NCBI RefSeq assembly: GCF_019703515.2
Contig: NC_059393.1
Span: 10,372,001 to 10,436,000, forward strand
From: Myxocyprinus asiaticus
Lineage: Eukaryota > Chordata > Actinopteri > Cypriniformes > Catostomidae
Reading direction: 5' to 3'
Length of the DNA: 64,000 nucleotides
The notes under the pieces: generated by a model
Database searches by the model: none
Told to the model about the DNA's origin: nothing
What the model saw: only the letters and a program-made list of their open reading frames with translations
Shown here: positions 1-12,733 of the stretch, piece after piece
Layout: the number at the start of each line of letters is the position of its first letter
Position numbering within the stretch: the first letter of the stretch is position 1
Program-made: the position numbers and the translations under genes

Positions 1-536
1 AAAGAATGCGCATGTAAGAGACCGGACAACTAACATCATAGGATGGAGCCCTACATCAAATCAACAAGTCAACACAGCTGAAAGAATTTAACATTTATGG
101 GTGTACAGTGGGAAAAGGGGAAAGCAAATTCACTTAAACTATACTCATTTATACACACCCGTCCCGTATATGCGTTCGAGTATATGGCAGGAATCATGGA
201 GTTTGACGTAAGAGGAAAACCCCGCTATTGCAGTGCAATTCTGCTGAAGGTAACGATAGAAACTTGGAAAGTTAAGGAATCAAACAGCAACATCTCTGGA
301 AATTCTGGAAATAAAGCGAAGCAATGGAGAATAAAATAGTCCTCCTCAGATGCCTCAAGCATCCCGGGGAAATTACATTGCTGTAGAGAAGGCTGTTTAC
401 TGACGAGCCACATGTATACGTTAGCATAGCCACAAGCATGTAAACGCATACTCTGATTTTGGGTAGGCAATATACCGGTAAACATGATAAACTGTTAGAA
501 ATTTGGCAACATTATGAATTATCGTCTGTATTGCAG
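1..536. other. crebbp intron 2, unassigned
   Basis: AT-rich intronic sequence with no recognisable exon, RNA gene or repeat family. The short frames here (for example 97-339) have no motif. Confidence 0.5.
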
Positions 537-675
537 TAACTAGAGCGGTCACGATTATTACATTTGACTGACAATTAATTGTCAAACAAATAATTGCAAT
601 TATGATGATTAATTGTCTGTTTTAGGGCTGTGACGATTGATTGTCTCGTTAAGGGCTTTCACGATTAATTGTCAT

Positions 676-1653
676 TAGGGTTGCACAATTCCGGGAATTT
701 TCAAAGTTGGAAACTTTCCATGGGAATTAACGGGAATATAAGGGAATTAACGGGAATAAACTATAGTTAGCCTATAACAGGGAACTTAAATGTACTTGAA
801 AAAAAAAAAACATCTTGCAGCATAATCCTGGTTAAAACAACCAGATTTAATGCAAATTCTACCCTGCGCATTCCTCAATCACATGCACACAGCACACTAC
901 TTACTGCAGGTACTTAGTACAGCAGAACTATTGAAGCCACACTACTGCATTTGAGCCCAATGACTACATCCAGTCAAGTAAGTTTTGATGACATTACTAG
1001 TTTTAAAGTTTAACTAGCAAATACTAAATCAAAATGTGTTTGTACAGTAGCTAGCTAGCCAGTAAATCAGATATGCTAAATGTAAGCTAGCTAACACCAT
1101 CTCATTGACAATTTAAGAGGCTAGCTATCATGGTGCTAGCTAGCTCAACTGTGATGCTGTTTCTTCTGCCTTCTGCTAGCCAGTTTTCTGTTATCATACA
1201 AGAACGTAGGTTATAGTTTGATTTAGCATGCTGATTGAGGAGTGCTCATCTATTCATCTAGCCTATTTCTATCATTTGTCCAGCATCAATTGTAAAATAT
1301 TTTTACCATTCCAGAATATTCCAATTGTCTAGCGAACTATTTATATATCTGTGCATGGCACTGCATTAGTGTTTTTTACAAGCTTTTTTCTAATCTTATT
1401 CTACAGAACAATGCCACGTGCGCCATCTGATGTGTGGATACATTTCACCTCAGCCAATGTAGAAAGAAAGGCTGTGTACATTTGCAAATACTGTGCAAAG
1501 ACCTATGTTAAGAATGCCACAAAGATGCTGCAGCATATAGCCAAGTGCCCAAAGTTTTCTCCAATATTTCCAAAATTCCCCAGCTTTCCCTTGGAAAGTT
1601 TCTGGAAAGTTTCCGGAAATTTACCGGAAATTTTCCGCCCCTTTGCAACCCTA
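676..1653 (+). mobile_element. non-autonomous hAT element with BED zinc-finger remnant
   Basis: Terminal inverted repeats TAGGGTTGCA and TGCAACCCTA are flanked by a perfect 8-bp target duplication ATTGTCAT (668-675 and 1654-1661), the hAT signature. Subterminal arms are rich in GGAATT/GGAAA motifs (about 685-765 and 1565-1640), inverted relative to each other. The interior keeps a coding segment at about 1411-1560. Confidence 0.88.
1411..1569 (+). pseudogene. hAT transposase N-terminal fragment (BED zinc finger)
   Basis: The frame encodes MPRAPSDVWIHFTSANVERK, then YICKYCAKTYVKNATKMLQHIAKCPKF. The W-x-HF opening followed by C-x2-C and H-x4-C is the BED-type zinc finger at the start of hAT transposases. 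The catalytic RNase H-like domain is absent: translation runs straight into the subterminal repeat. It is a fragment inside the 978-bp element; it could still encode a DNA-binding peptide, but nothing shows expression. Confidence 0.7.
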
Positions 1654-1986
1654 ATTGTCATATACATAGTCATATTTTTTAAGGTGTGCTTTTCTTCTGC
1701 ATGTGTGCTTCATACACCATAAGAAGTAATTTTTACATATTTAACTTCAAATATATAAATCAAATAATAAAATAGGAATAAACTATGATTTCCTTTAAGG
1801 CTTTAAAAATTTATGAATGAAAAATATGAAATATAATCATGAAGAATAATGTTTTAAATATCAAAACATTCCTAAATACTTTCTCTCCTTTTGGTCAACT
1901 TTAGTTAAGGTAAATTTTACATTTACACTTGTTTTTTTTTTTTTTTACTCATTTTATAATTTTTTTAATAAAACATTTATATAATT

Positions 1987-2088
<102 letters not shown>

Positions 2089-5000
2089 CATGTACTGTGT
2101 TTAGTAATCTTTTTTCAGTCAGTTTTACCAGAGACGAACTGCTGAACATTCGACAGCATACACCAGTCAATATTTTCCCAGATTTTGAATATTTGGACAT
2201 TTTGTTTGACATTTTAGTCGGAGGCGCGGCTGTGTTGTTTAAACGCGCTATGAGACACAGGCGAGGGAGACGACCAGGCGCGCTGGTCAGGCTCCGTCGG
2301 CGCGGCTTTCGAACAGCGCTGCCGAGCATTCATCTAGCGAATCTCCGCTCTCTCCCTAACAAAACGGACGAACTACATCTCCTCACCCGCACAAACAAGG
2401 ACTTTTCAAACTCTGCTGCCTTGTGCTTCACAGAAACCTGACTGAGTGAAGCCATTCCGGACAGCGTGTTACATCTGCCGGGCTTCCAGCTGTTCAGAGC
2501 AGATCGCATCACGGAGTTAACGGGGAAAACGAGAGGCGGTGGAACATGCTTTTATATCAATCAAAGTTGGTGTACAGATGTAACAACGTTAAAGAGGATG
2601 TGCTGTCCTAATTTGGAAGCGCTCTTTATTAACTGTAAGCCTTTCTACTCGCCGCGGGAGTTTTCCTCGTTTATTCTGGTGAGTGTGGATATCGCACCAA
2701 ACGCGTGTTTGAACACAGCGCTGCAACAGCTGGCTGATCAAATCACAGACACAGAACAACAATACCCGGACTCAGTTATTATTATTCTTGAGGATTTTAA
2801 CAAAGCAAACCTCACACGGGAACTGCCCAAATACAAACAGCACATTACATGCCCAACCAGAGACAGAAATATACTGGATCATTGCTACACAACAATAAAG
2901 GATGCATATCGCTCTGTTCCTAGAGCAGCTTTGGGACTATCTGATCACTGTCTGGTTCATCTTCTTCCAACCAACAGACAGAAATTAAAATCTGCTAAGC
3001 CTGTATTAAGGACTGTAAAGAGATGGACCAACGAAGCAGAGCTGGAACTACAAGCCTGCTTTGACTGCACGGATTGGAGTGTTTTTGAGGCTGCAGACAC
3101 CAATCTGGACGAGCTCACAGATACTTACATCATATATCAGTTTTTGTGAGGATATGTGCATTCCTACTAGGACTTATTTAACATTTAACAATGACAAACC
3201 ATGGTTTACAGCGGAACTCAGGCAGCTCATTCAGGCCAAAGAGGATGCTTACAGAGTTGGGTACAAAGTCTTGTACAATCAGGCCAGGAACACACTGAAT
3301 AAGGAAATCAGAGTGGCTAAAAGAAGATACTCTGAGAAGCTGAAAAACAAGTTTTCAGCTAACGACCCTGCATCAGTGTGGAGTGGCATGAAACAACTTA
3401 CGAATTACAGGACTCCTGCCCCCAACCCTGCGGTGGACCAACAACTGGCTGACGACCTCAATGTGTTCTACTGTAGATTTGAAAGGCCCAATCTCACACC
3501 CCACACCCACTCTGACCTTCACTTCACACAAACACCAACACCTCCTACAACCTCCCCTCCTTCCCCCTCCTGCTACTCAACCTGCACTTAAGATCTGTGA
3601 AGATGATGTGAGCCGCGTCTTTCGACTACAAAGGATAAGGAAAGCACAGGGCCCAGATGGCGTTTCACCTGCATGTCTTAGATCCTGTGCTAACCAGCTG
3701 GCCCCCATCTTCACACAGATCTTCAATAGATCACTGGAGCAGTGTGAAGTCCCATGCTGCTTCAAACGTTCCACTATCATCCCCATCCCAAAGAAACCAA
3801 AAATCACAGGACTTAATGACTACAGACCTGTCGCCCTGACGTCTGTGGTCATGAAATCATTTGAGAGACTGGTGTTGGCCCACCTGAAGAACATCACTGG
3901 ACCCTTTCTAGATCCCCTTCAATTTGCTTATCGAGCAAACAGGTCTGTGGATGATGCAGTCAACATGGGATTGCATCATATCCTGCAACATCTGGACAGA
4001 CCAGGGACATATGCAAGAATCCTTTATGTGGACTTCAGTTCGGCTTTCAACACCATCATCCCAGCTATACTCCAGAATAAATTACACCAACTCTCTGTTC
4101 CGTTGTCTATCTGTCAGTGGATTACCAGCTTTCTGATGAACAGGAAGCAGCTTGCGAGACAGGAGAAACTCACTTCCAGCACCTGTACAATCAGCACTGG
4201 TGCCCCCCAGGGATGTGTGCTCTCCCCACTACTCTTCTCCCTCTACACCAATGACTGCATTGCCAAGGACCCCTCTGTCAAGCTCCTGAAGTTTGCAGAT
4301 GACACCACTGTCATCGGCCTCATCCGAGATAACGATGAGTCTGCATACAGAAGGGAGGTTGAACAGCTGGCTGTCTGGTGCAGTCAAAACAACCTTGAGC
4401 TGAACACGCTCAAAACGGTGGAGATGATTGTGGACTTTAGGAGGAACACCCCAACACTGACCCCCCTCACCATTCTAAACAGCACTGTGGCAGCAGTGGA
4501 GTCATTCAGGTTCCTGGGCACTAACATCTCACAGGACCTGAAGTGGGAGACACACATTGACTCCACTGTGAAAAAGGCCCAGCAGAGTTTGTACTTCCTT
4601 CACCAGTTGAGGAAATTCAACCTGCCACAGGAGCTGCTGATACAGTTCTACTCAGCAGTCATCGAGTCTGTCCTCTGCACTTCAATAGCTGTCTGGTTTG
4701 GTTTAGCTATGAAATCAGACATCAGAAGACTACAAAAGACAGTTCGGACTGCTGAGAGGATTATTGGTTGCCCCCTGCCCCCCCTTCAAGAACTATACAC
4801 TTCCAGAGTGAGGAAAAAAGCTGGAAAAATCACTCTGGACCCAACTCACCCTGCCCACTACCTTTTTGAACTGTTGCCTTCTGGCCGACACTTCAGAGCT
4901 CTGAGCACCAGAACCGTCAGGCACAGGAACAGTTTTTTCCCTCAGGCTATCCATCTCATGAACAGTTAAATTGCCCCATTGAGCAATAACTATGTGCAAT

Positions 5001-5335
5001 ACACAGTTTAGTCTTTCTTATATTTATCCAACCTCTTCTGCCATTTCATTCCTCTGAAAAAAAATTAAAAAATAAAGAAAACATTTGCACTGTACATAAC
5101 AGATTTGTATTTACACTCTACATAACAGATTGTATTAGATTTGCACTACCCATGTGTATGTGTGTATGTATGTGTGTGTGTCTGTACGTATGTGTATAAT
5201 TATTTTTAATTTTTTTATTATTATCTATGTCTTGCTGCTGTTTTTGTATGGTTGTACACTGGAAGCTCCTGTCACCAAGACAAATTCCTTGTATGTGTAA
5301 GCATACTTGGCAACAAAGCTCATTCTGATATATAT
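2089..5335 (+). mobile_element. nearly full-length non-LTR retrotransposon (CR1/L2/Rex-like)
   Basis: Encodes an endonuclease-reverse transcriptase with few defects, a 3'UTR from 4970, and a 3' end without a poly(A) tail that trails into a short CTGATATATA simple repeat. It interrupts copy A of the old repeat; the uninterrupted relative at 37278-37970 acts as the empty site. I assign it to the CR1/L2/Rex superclade from RT style and tail type, not by a search. Confidence 0.85.
2314..4969 (+). pseudogene. LINE ORF2: APE endonuclease and reverse transcriptase, broken
   Basis: The reading frame is conceptually continuous but carries one in-frame TGA (2439-2441, after FTET) and two frameshifts, near 3120-3150 and near 3540-3595. 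The endonuclease part shows IHLANLRSLPNK, EDFNKANLTRELP and [12 protein letters not shown], matching APE-type motifs; the usual GDFN is EDFN here. The RT part (3600-4969) is uninterrupted: GPDGVSPACLRSC, DYRPVALTSVVMKSFERLV, VDFSSAFNTI, GAPQGCVLSPLLFSLYTNDC and KFADDTTVIGL, with the catalytic FADD intact. So the copy is young but inactive as it stands. Confidence 0.9.
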
Positions 5336-6266
5336 ATAATTAAATTTTTATTATATTATGCAGTAGTAAAACATTTATTTTCTAATTTCTTCACTTTCAC
5401 ACTTTATTTTAATGCTCTGATTAAACCCACAAGCTCTTATTTGTCATGAAGCAAAACCTTTGAGATTTTGTTTCATCATTTCATCACTCTACAGAAATAG
5501 AGTACACATGCATCTCCTCCTCTCTGTCACTGCGTGCATAAACCAGGAACTTTTGCCATTACACGATCGTTTAAAGAGAAACCGGAGTGCTTTGCATTCA
5601 CTATCAAAGTTTATACTTGTTTGTTTATATTTTCGCGGAAGTTTGGCGCGAGCTTCCGCTGACAGCGCATGCATCAGGACTGGAGCTCATTGACCTCTGC
5701 GGTGCGGCTCGGTGCCGATCGGACTCGGAGTTCAACTAAATGACACAAACGGGATAGGAAGGATTTTTTTCACTCATTAATTATTTCCATTGTTGCATTG
5801 CTTTCAGAAGATGTCAAGTTTCTTGAGGAAAGTTTTATAATAATAATACTAGTCAACAACATCAGACTGAAATGTGAAATTTAGCACTGTGGTATGGTTG
5901 ATACCCACTTTTTGATAACCACCAATTGATTTTTTCTTTTAATTTTTTTTTTACTCTATGTTTGTCAAGTTCCAAATAAAGAGAAAATGTTATAAGCGGA
6001 GGTAGTTATCATTTATAAAGTATTTATAATTAAATACCTGTATTTTTCAAAATATATATTGTTATCGTGATATAAAATTAGTGATATCGTGATATAAGAT
6101 TTTGGTCATATCGCCCACCCCTACTTCCATACATCAGTAATTCATCTTATTATTATACCTCATGATGACACTGCTTTGATGAGTTAAAAAGTGCCAAGAG
6201 TGCCAGAAATAAGATTCATCCGCCAATAGCAAGGATCTAAAATTACAGCAAACCACACAAGACTTC

Positions 6267-6517
6267 GGCAGTGGTAGCTTAGCGGTTAAGGCTCTGGGTT
6301 ACTGATCAGAAGGTCGGGGGTTCAAGCCCCAGCACTGCCAAGATGCCACTGTTGGGCCCTTGAGCAAGGCCCTTGACCCTATCTGCTCCAGGGGCGCCGT
6401 ATCATGGCTGACCCTGCACTCTGACCCCAGCCTAGCTGGGATATGTGAAAAAGAAGAATTTCACTGTATATGTGCAAATGTATAATGTGTGATGAATAAA
6501 GAAAATTATTAAATTAT
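6267..6517 (+). mobile_element. tRNA-derived SINE
   Basis: The head has polymerase III boxes in a tRNA-like layout (TGGTAGCTTAGCGGTTAAGG, then GGTTCAAGCCCC), followed by the conserved TTGAGCAAGGCCCTTGACCC of fish SINE cores and an AT-rich tail. It is flanked by an 8-bp duplication AAGACTTC (6259-6266, 6518-6525). Not a functional tRNA gene: no acceptor stem closes. Confidence 0.85.
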
Positions 6518-6525
6518 AAGACTTC

Positions 6526-7329
6526 TAGCAGAAGTATAATTTCTCTAATAATGTGAAACTTATTCATTATGTATAATTAATTAATAATGTAATAATTATT
6601 TCTCTAAAAATTCACCCAAATAATGTGAACAATTAAGCCACGGAAGAGACAACTGCTATAAACATTTGCAGATGTAACAACTTCAGTTAAACGCACCAAC
6701 GCAAAAACACAGATCACTATGGGAAATTAATCTTAATTCCAATGCTTGATTTGTTCCTGATGGCTATGCTGCAATGGTGATGGTCTGAGACGAGTGGAAC
6801 AGCTCACTGTAATTGCTTAGCAGGGCTTTCCCTGTCAGACAAACACTCCTTCCTCCCTCATTCATTCATCCAGACCCCCTCCTCTCCGTGTCTTTCTCCA
6901 TGCTGATCTCCAGCAGCGTGCCGGCCGTCCACTCTCCCCTGTTGACATCGCTCCAACAGACCAGATAAGAGGCCAGCTGAGTGTCACACGCACCAGAACC
7001 CACCTCCCTCTGCCCTGCTCATTCATTCATACACACCAACCCACCTCTCACGCTTCTCTCTATGCTTCCTCAACCACACAGACATTATCTCTCACTCCAA
7101 GCTGCCAGGACTTTCCTCCCTGCTGACCTGTAATCGTCCCCAGGATTTCTTCACTCTGAACCAATCATGCCCTTTGTTCTGCACCGACACATATTGCTCT
7201 TAAACAATATGCTGGACACAGTCTTGTGATCAAAAACAGCTAGCAGAGTACAACGAAACAGAAAACAGGAGTCTTGAGACACATTTTTTACAGGTGAAAA
7301 TTATGGATATGCAAAAATATACATGTTTT
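6526..7329. other. crebbp intron 2, unassigned
   Basis: No gene or known repeat seen. The stretch 6830-7200 is C/T-rich on the plus strand, without an open frame of note. Confidence 0.5.
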
Positions 7330-8535
7330 TTAGGGAGCATTCACATAGGATATGTTCTTAGGTTTAACAATTGCTGAATGGAGTGCAACAGGATAGATAT
7401 GTCCAGGGGTCTTGAGAGTCGTTTGTAGGTATGCGTTCTTGGGTTCAACAACTGCTGAATGGAGTAAACAGGATAGAAAAGACCAGGGGCCTTGAGAGGT
7501 GTTCGTTAGATGCGTTTTGGTTTCATCTACTGCTGAATGGAGTGCAACAGGATAGATAAGACCAGGGGTCTTGAGAGTCGTTCGTTGGATGCATTCTTGG
7601 GTTCAACATCTGCTGAATGGAGTAAACAGGACAGAAAAGACCAGGGGCCTTGAGAGGTGTTCGTAGGAAGCGTTCTTGGGTTCAACAACTGCTGGACGGA
7701 AAGCAACAGGATAGATAAGACCAGGTTTCATGAGACTCATTCATAGGATGCGTTCTTGGGTTCAACAACTGCTGAATGGAGTGCAACAGGATAGATAAGA
7801 CCAGGGGTCTTGAGAAGTGTTCGTAGGACGCGTTCTTGGGTTCAACATCTGCTGAATGGAGTGCAACAGGATAGATAAGACCAGGGGTCTTGAGAAGTGT
7901 TCGTAGGATGCGTTCTTGGGTTCAACAACTGCTGAATGGAGTGCAACAGGATAGATAAGACCAGTGGTCTTGAGGCATTCTTAGGACGCATTCTTCGGTT
8001 CAACAGCTGCTGAATGGAGTGCAACAGGAAAGATAAGACCAAGAGTCTTGAGACTCATTCATAGGATGCGTTCTTGGGTTCAACAACTGCTGAATGGTGT
8101 GCAACAGGATAGATAAGACCAGGGGTCTTGAGAGTCATTCGTAGGATGCGTTCTTGGGATCAACAACTGCTGAATGGTGTAAACAGGATATATAAGACCA
8201 GAGGCCTTGAGAGGTGTTCGTAGGATGTGTTCTTGGGTTCAACACCTGCTGGACGGAAAGCAATAGGATAGATAAGACCAGGGGTCTTGAGAAGCGTTCA
8301 TAGGACACGTTCTTGGATTCAACAACTGCTGAATAGAGTGCAACAGGAAAGATAAGACCAGGGGTCTTGAGAGGCGTTCGTAGGATGCGTACTTGGGTTA
8401 AACAACTGCTGAATGGAGAGCAACACGATAGATAAGACCAGAGGTCTTGAGGTGTTTGTAGGTCACGTTCTTGGGTTCAACAACTGCAGGATGGAGAGCA
8501 ACAGGATAGATAAGAACAGGGGTCTTGAGACAAGT
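7330..8535. repeat. minisatellite, about 15 copies of an 80-bp unit
   Basis: The same block recurs every 78-80 bases: GTTCTTGGGTTCAACAACTG, CTGAATGGAGTGCAACAGGA, TAGATAAGACCAGGGGTCTT, GAGAGGTGTTCGTAGGATGC. Clear unit starts are at 7752, 7832, 7912, 7990, 8070 and 8150. Units differ by point changes and small indels, with the edge units most divergent. Frames running through it are repeat artefacts. Confidence 0.97.
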
Positions 8536-10004
8536 TTTAAGAACTCGGTGCTAAACTACTTCTTCATTATACAACTGGCCTATACCAATTATTGATGAGT
8601 AAAATGTGAATATTTAAAAGCCAGTGGCAAATTACAGATATTTTTTAGCCACCACGAAATTTGGTTGCAAATGTGTGTGATTTCCTCACATTGCAGAGGG
8701 TTGCTGTATGCACTTCGACATTCTGCAACTACACAGAAATGCAGAACATTGTCTTTTACCTGCCCCTAAATATCACATGAAATACAAAACAATTGGTGGT
8801 TGTCAGTCAGATGATCCCTTCCAATCAAAGGGTGGTACAAATAAGACCTGGTGCAAACCCTATTTTAAAGATTTAGTAATTGTTTAACTTGACAAGTCAT
8901 TTTAACAATGAAACACTCATAGAACGCAAGGCGATGAAGAAAACAATGATATTGATAATGGTAGAACGCTAAAGCACAGCATGCTGGCTAGAACACTCTC
9001 AGAAGTTTTGTCTCCTAATTCAGCCCCTTTAAAGCACCTACACTACAGAAATACTACAGCTATATATATTTAAAAAAAAAAAAAAAAAAAAAAAACTGAA
9101 TTTGAAAAACTCACTAGTCAATTACACAGATCGACTAGTTGGTTGATGGATGACCAACCAGCCAACCATCAAGACAAAAACATGCAGACTGTTCGTGTGT
9201 CTAAAAAGAACAGGGAGCATGCGGACAGTGCCAATGTACTGTGCTGAAGATGAAATTGTATCACGTGCACTGTGCGTGATATATACAAGGATGCGGAAAA
9301 CCAAAGTATACTTGACACACCTGATAAGCACAGGAGGAGGAAAGACATACAGGTGAGTAAATTACAGAATTTTCATTTCTGGGTAAACTAAAAATATAAT
9401 AACGTAAAAACAAGGTTCCAAAACTAAAATGAAAATCAGCTATGACCTGAAAAACACGGCAGAAGGGTGGCGCCATACCATCTAGTCAAGTTAAAATAAA
9501 CATGTATGGCCTTTTTTGTGTGGTGAGTGTTGGTCAACCCACACAAACAAATAGAAAGAGAGTGAGCTGTATGGCTGAGAGCCACTCCAGATGAGGCTCT
9601 TCTGTGGTCAAAGCATTCAGCTGTCTACATGACACTGGGAGGGTAGAATTGCTTCCTGGTAGTATCCTGTTAAACCACAGCCCAGAAAACATGCCCTCCA
9701 CTCTGACACTGAAGCATTAAACACTGTCAGCATCGACCTACAGCTACGATAAACTTGACGTTTTCCTCAACTGGCAATTCATTTGGTTATTTCCTTACGT
9801 AAACAATCAGGGTCCAAAATTAACCAAATGAGGGTACAAATATGATTTGGCATGCAAATAAAACAGAGCTACTTGCCAGTTGGCCGGCACCTTCATTAAG
9901 AACTTAATAATACATAATAAAACATAATACATGGTTTAGGCTAAATCTAATTGTAAGAATAGCCACTTTTTCACCATTGGGCCAAACAGTTCTGAGCACG
10001 GTTA
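8536..10004. other. crebbp intron 2, unassigned
   Basis: No exon or RNA gene seen. There is an A-homopolymer of about 23 at 9071-9093. Frames at 9122-9476 on both strands carry no family motif. Confidence 0.5.
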
Positions 10005-11013
10005 AGGTTGATTTATACTTCTGCGTCGAATCTACGGCGTAGGCTACACCTGACGTGCACTTCTTCAAAAATGTAACTGTGCATTCTGTCGATGCAGACC
10101 ACAACAGCTGTGATTGGTCTACTTTAACCAGAGACCACCCCACAGGATGATATCAAGGACGTCTGAGGTAGCGTCGCATTTTATCCAAGATTATTTTAAT
10201 ATCTATGCACCATATCACATTGTATTTGGACCATAAAAGCAATTGGGAGCATCTGCTATTTTTTATTCTGTTTATTTCAGTTAGCAAAATGTGACAAAAG
10301 ATATCTGTTTACAGCTTATAAACTCTATTAAAATTTTTTTTTAAACTCTCTGGGCCATTACTTGATATTAATTTGATATGTGAGTGAAATATGTTTTGTA
10401 GGTTATCCTACTTACGAACTTTCCAATAAGCACGATGTTTCGACCGTATGTTTGACTGTTTCATGTTCAGTAAATAATCATATTTCATAAGTTCTGGGCA
10501 CAGAACACTTCTAATTTGTCAGCAAATAAAAAGCACCTGGTAAGAGTTGGTTATTTTGCCTATATGCTTTGTAAAGTCTTTAAAAATGACACCCATTTTG
10601 TGTTATTCAGGTGAGTAGTAATTTCTTTTTCATCACGGAACATCAAAAGTATGCCAAAATATTTATGTATTATTCATATGCAAGCGACTCAAGAGCAAGC
10701 GCACAGTAATTTCCTCATTTATTTTCTGCCTGCAATGCAACATGTATAATAAATATGAACCTACAATTCAACATGTTCATTTGAACTCTTGAACTTTGAA
10801 TTTTTTATGCTGCAATAAATTAATAAATACTTTTGAATCCAGAAATTACATTGCTTGCATTGCTTTTGTTTATTTATAAAACATAGTTAGCATTTGGCTG
10901 TGTACTCACAGAATGACGCAGACACAACACGCAGAACTGTAAATGTAAACCAACGCGTTGGCCACTACACGATGCCTACGCTGTAGGTTTGACGCAGAAG
11001 TATAAATCAGCCT
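10005..11013. mobile_element. Harbinger-like non-autonomous DNA transposon
   Basis: Inverted ends AGGTTGATTTATACTTCTGC and GCAGAAGTATAAATCAGCCT, with GTCGAATCTACGGCGTAGGC mirrored by CTACGCTGTAGGTTTGACGC. Flanked by a 3-bp TTA duplication (10002-10004, 11014-11016), typical of PIF/Harbinger target sites. The 1,009-bp interior has no transposase frame. Confidence 0.82.
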
Positions 11014-11016
11014 TTA

Positions 11017-12733
11017 GTAACAGTACCAGTGGCCTTTCCACCAGCAGCAAACCATTTCAGGCACAGATTTCTCAGTGCGGTTATCTGTCCTGAGTACAGT
11101 TAGCTAACCGTGCTGGTAGAATGCCTTTAGTGACGCAGCCACTAACGACTGGTCACCAGCTTAGTCAGTCCATTCTAACCCTGATTTCAAAGCACCACAC
11201 ATGAAAAAGAAATGGTAACTGTAAAAAAAATAAAAAAAATAAAAAATAAAAAAAAATCTATTTTGTGAGTTTTATCGGACACTTTCTTCGATAATGAGTT
11301 AATATGCTCGTGTGTGGTTATTTTTGTATTTTTTTTAAAAATACGTGTCTAATATTTTAAAAAGTCAAAAGTTCTTTCTGTCTACTAGTCAGAGTGACAA
11401 AACTTTAAAGTCCTATTTCTTACACTTAAACCCTGTCCCAGACAAGAGCGGCATGATGCGACAAAAGCAAATCGCTCCCTATTATAATCAAAGATTCTGT
11501 CCACACTGGATGCGTCGCGCCTTGTCAGATGCCCGTTGTATTTTGTGCTGCCCGCCTTGGTGCTACTTCTGCTAACAAGACAAATAAACAGTTTGGAACG
11601 TTCGCTTAGATGCATTCAGTGTAGACAGCCTCAAGGCGTTGCGACGTGACATCACTCATGTCCGATGTAAACGGTGTTACAATACTAAGGTCCCGACTTG
11701 TGGAATATTCCCTGCATTCAAAACGAAGCATTTTTCTAATAAAAACAATGCAAGATACAGTTTTTTTTTGGACAATAAAAAAAGACAAAATAACTTGAAA
11801 TCAAAATTGACCTCATTTACATTTTTAATACTTGTTCCTAGGCTTAGTGACAATAAACAAAAAGTTTCACTAATTCACTAAAATGTAAACAAAAATTCTC
11901 CAGCTTTGAAATGTTTTTCATAAAATATCCAAGAAATTATCTCTTAGCTAATGCTGTAAATTATACAGGGAACCTTCTAACTTGGTACAATAACAAAAAT
12001 ATACATTTTAAAACTTAACGGGGCACAAACTACGCAGTTTATTTGCTATTTAACAGATATAACAATCAACACAACTAAACTTCACAGTAAAAGTTTGCTC
12101 TCTGGATTTTAAGAATCGAAATCGGGATCGTACAAATGAAGAATAATTAATCGGAAAATCGATATTTTAACCTAGCCTTAGTTATTCTTTTTTGCTGACA
12201 TAATGACTGCACAGGTGCAGAAAATATTATCAACCAGCTAGAATTTTACATTTTCTGAAGACGTTCTGAATGGAGCATGCTCATGCAAATCTATCGTATC
12301 GGTGCATCCCTAATAAATATCACACTAAAACTGGTTTATGTACCATTATATAAATAGATACAAATTAGAGGTCGACCGATCTTGGATTGTGCTGATTCGA
12401 TAATGTGTTGAAATTATAATCTGCCAATAGTTTTTTAAAATTGGTAGCCTATATTAAATGTTCTTAATCTTTTATTCCTGTGATGGGGAGGGCCAGACAG
12501 AGGCTACAAGAGTCCAAATTTAATTAAATTCCAGATGCACTTTATGGTTGTGGGGGTGGGGTTGCAGATTTGATTCATAGCGTGGAACTTTTAACTTTAA
12601 AGGCACTTTAACTTTGAAATACACCAGTGACTCTTATTTTGAAATGCTTGCGCTTCACTGCTTCCAGCTGCTCATTCAAACAAACAAGGGATATAAAATG
12701 TGCACTCCTACAATAATCTACTTTTTACAATAT
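11017..12733. other. crebbp intron 2, repeat fragments
   Basis: A-rich tract at 11222-11260. Isolated DNA-transposon termini are recognisable, such as CTATCGTATCGGTGCATCCC near 12292 and GAGGTCGACCGATCTTGGAT near 12368, without matching partners I can place. No coding potential. Confidence 0.45.

Noticed and set aside
7842..8042. Short repetitive protein on minus strand
   Set aside because: A frame through the 80-bp minisatellite; it breaks in other units.
7330..8535. CRISPR-like array
   Set aside because: Units are contiguous 80-bp tandem copies with no unique spacers, in a vertebrate intron.
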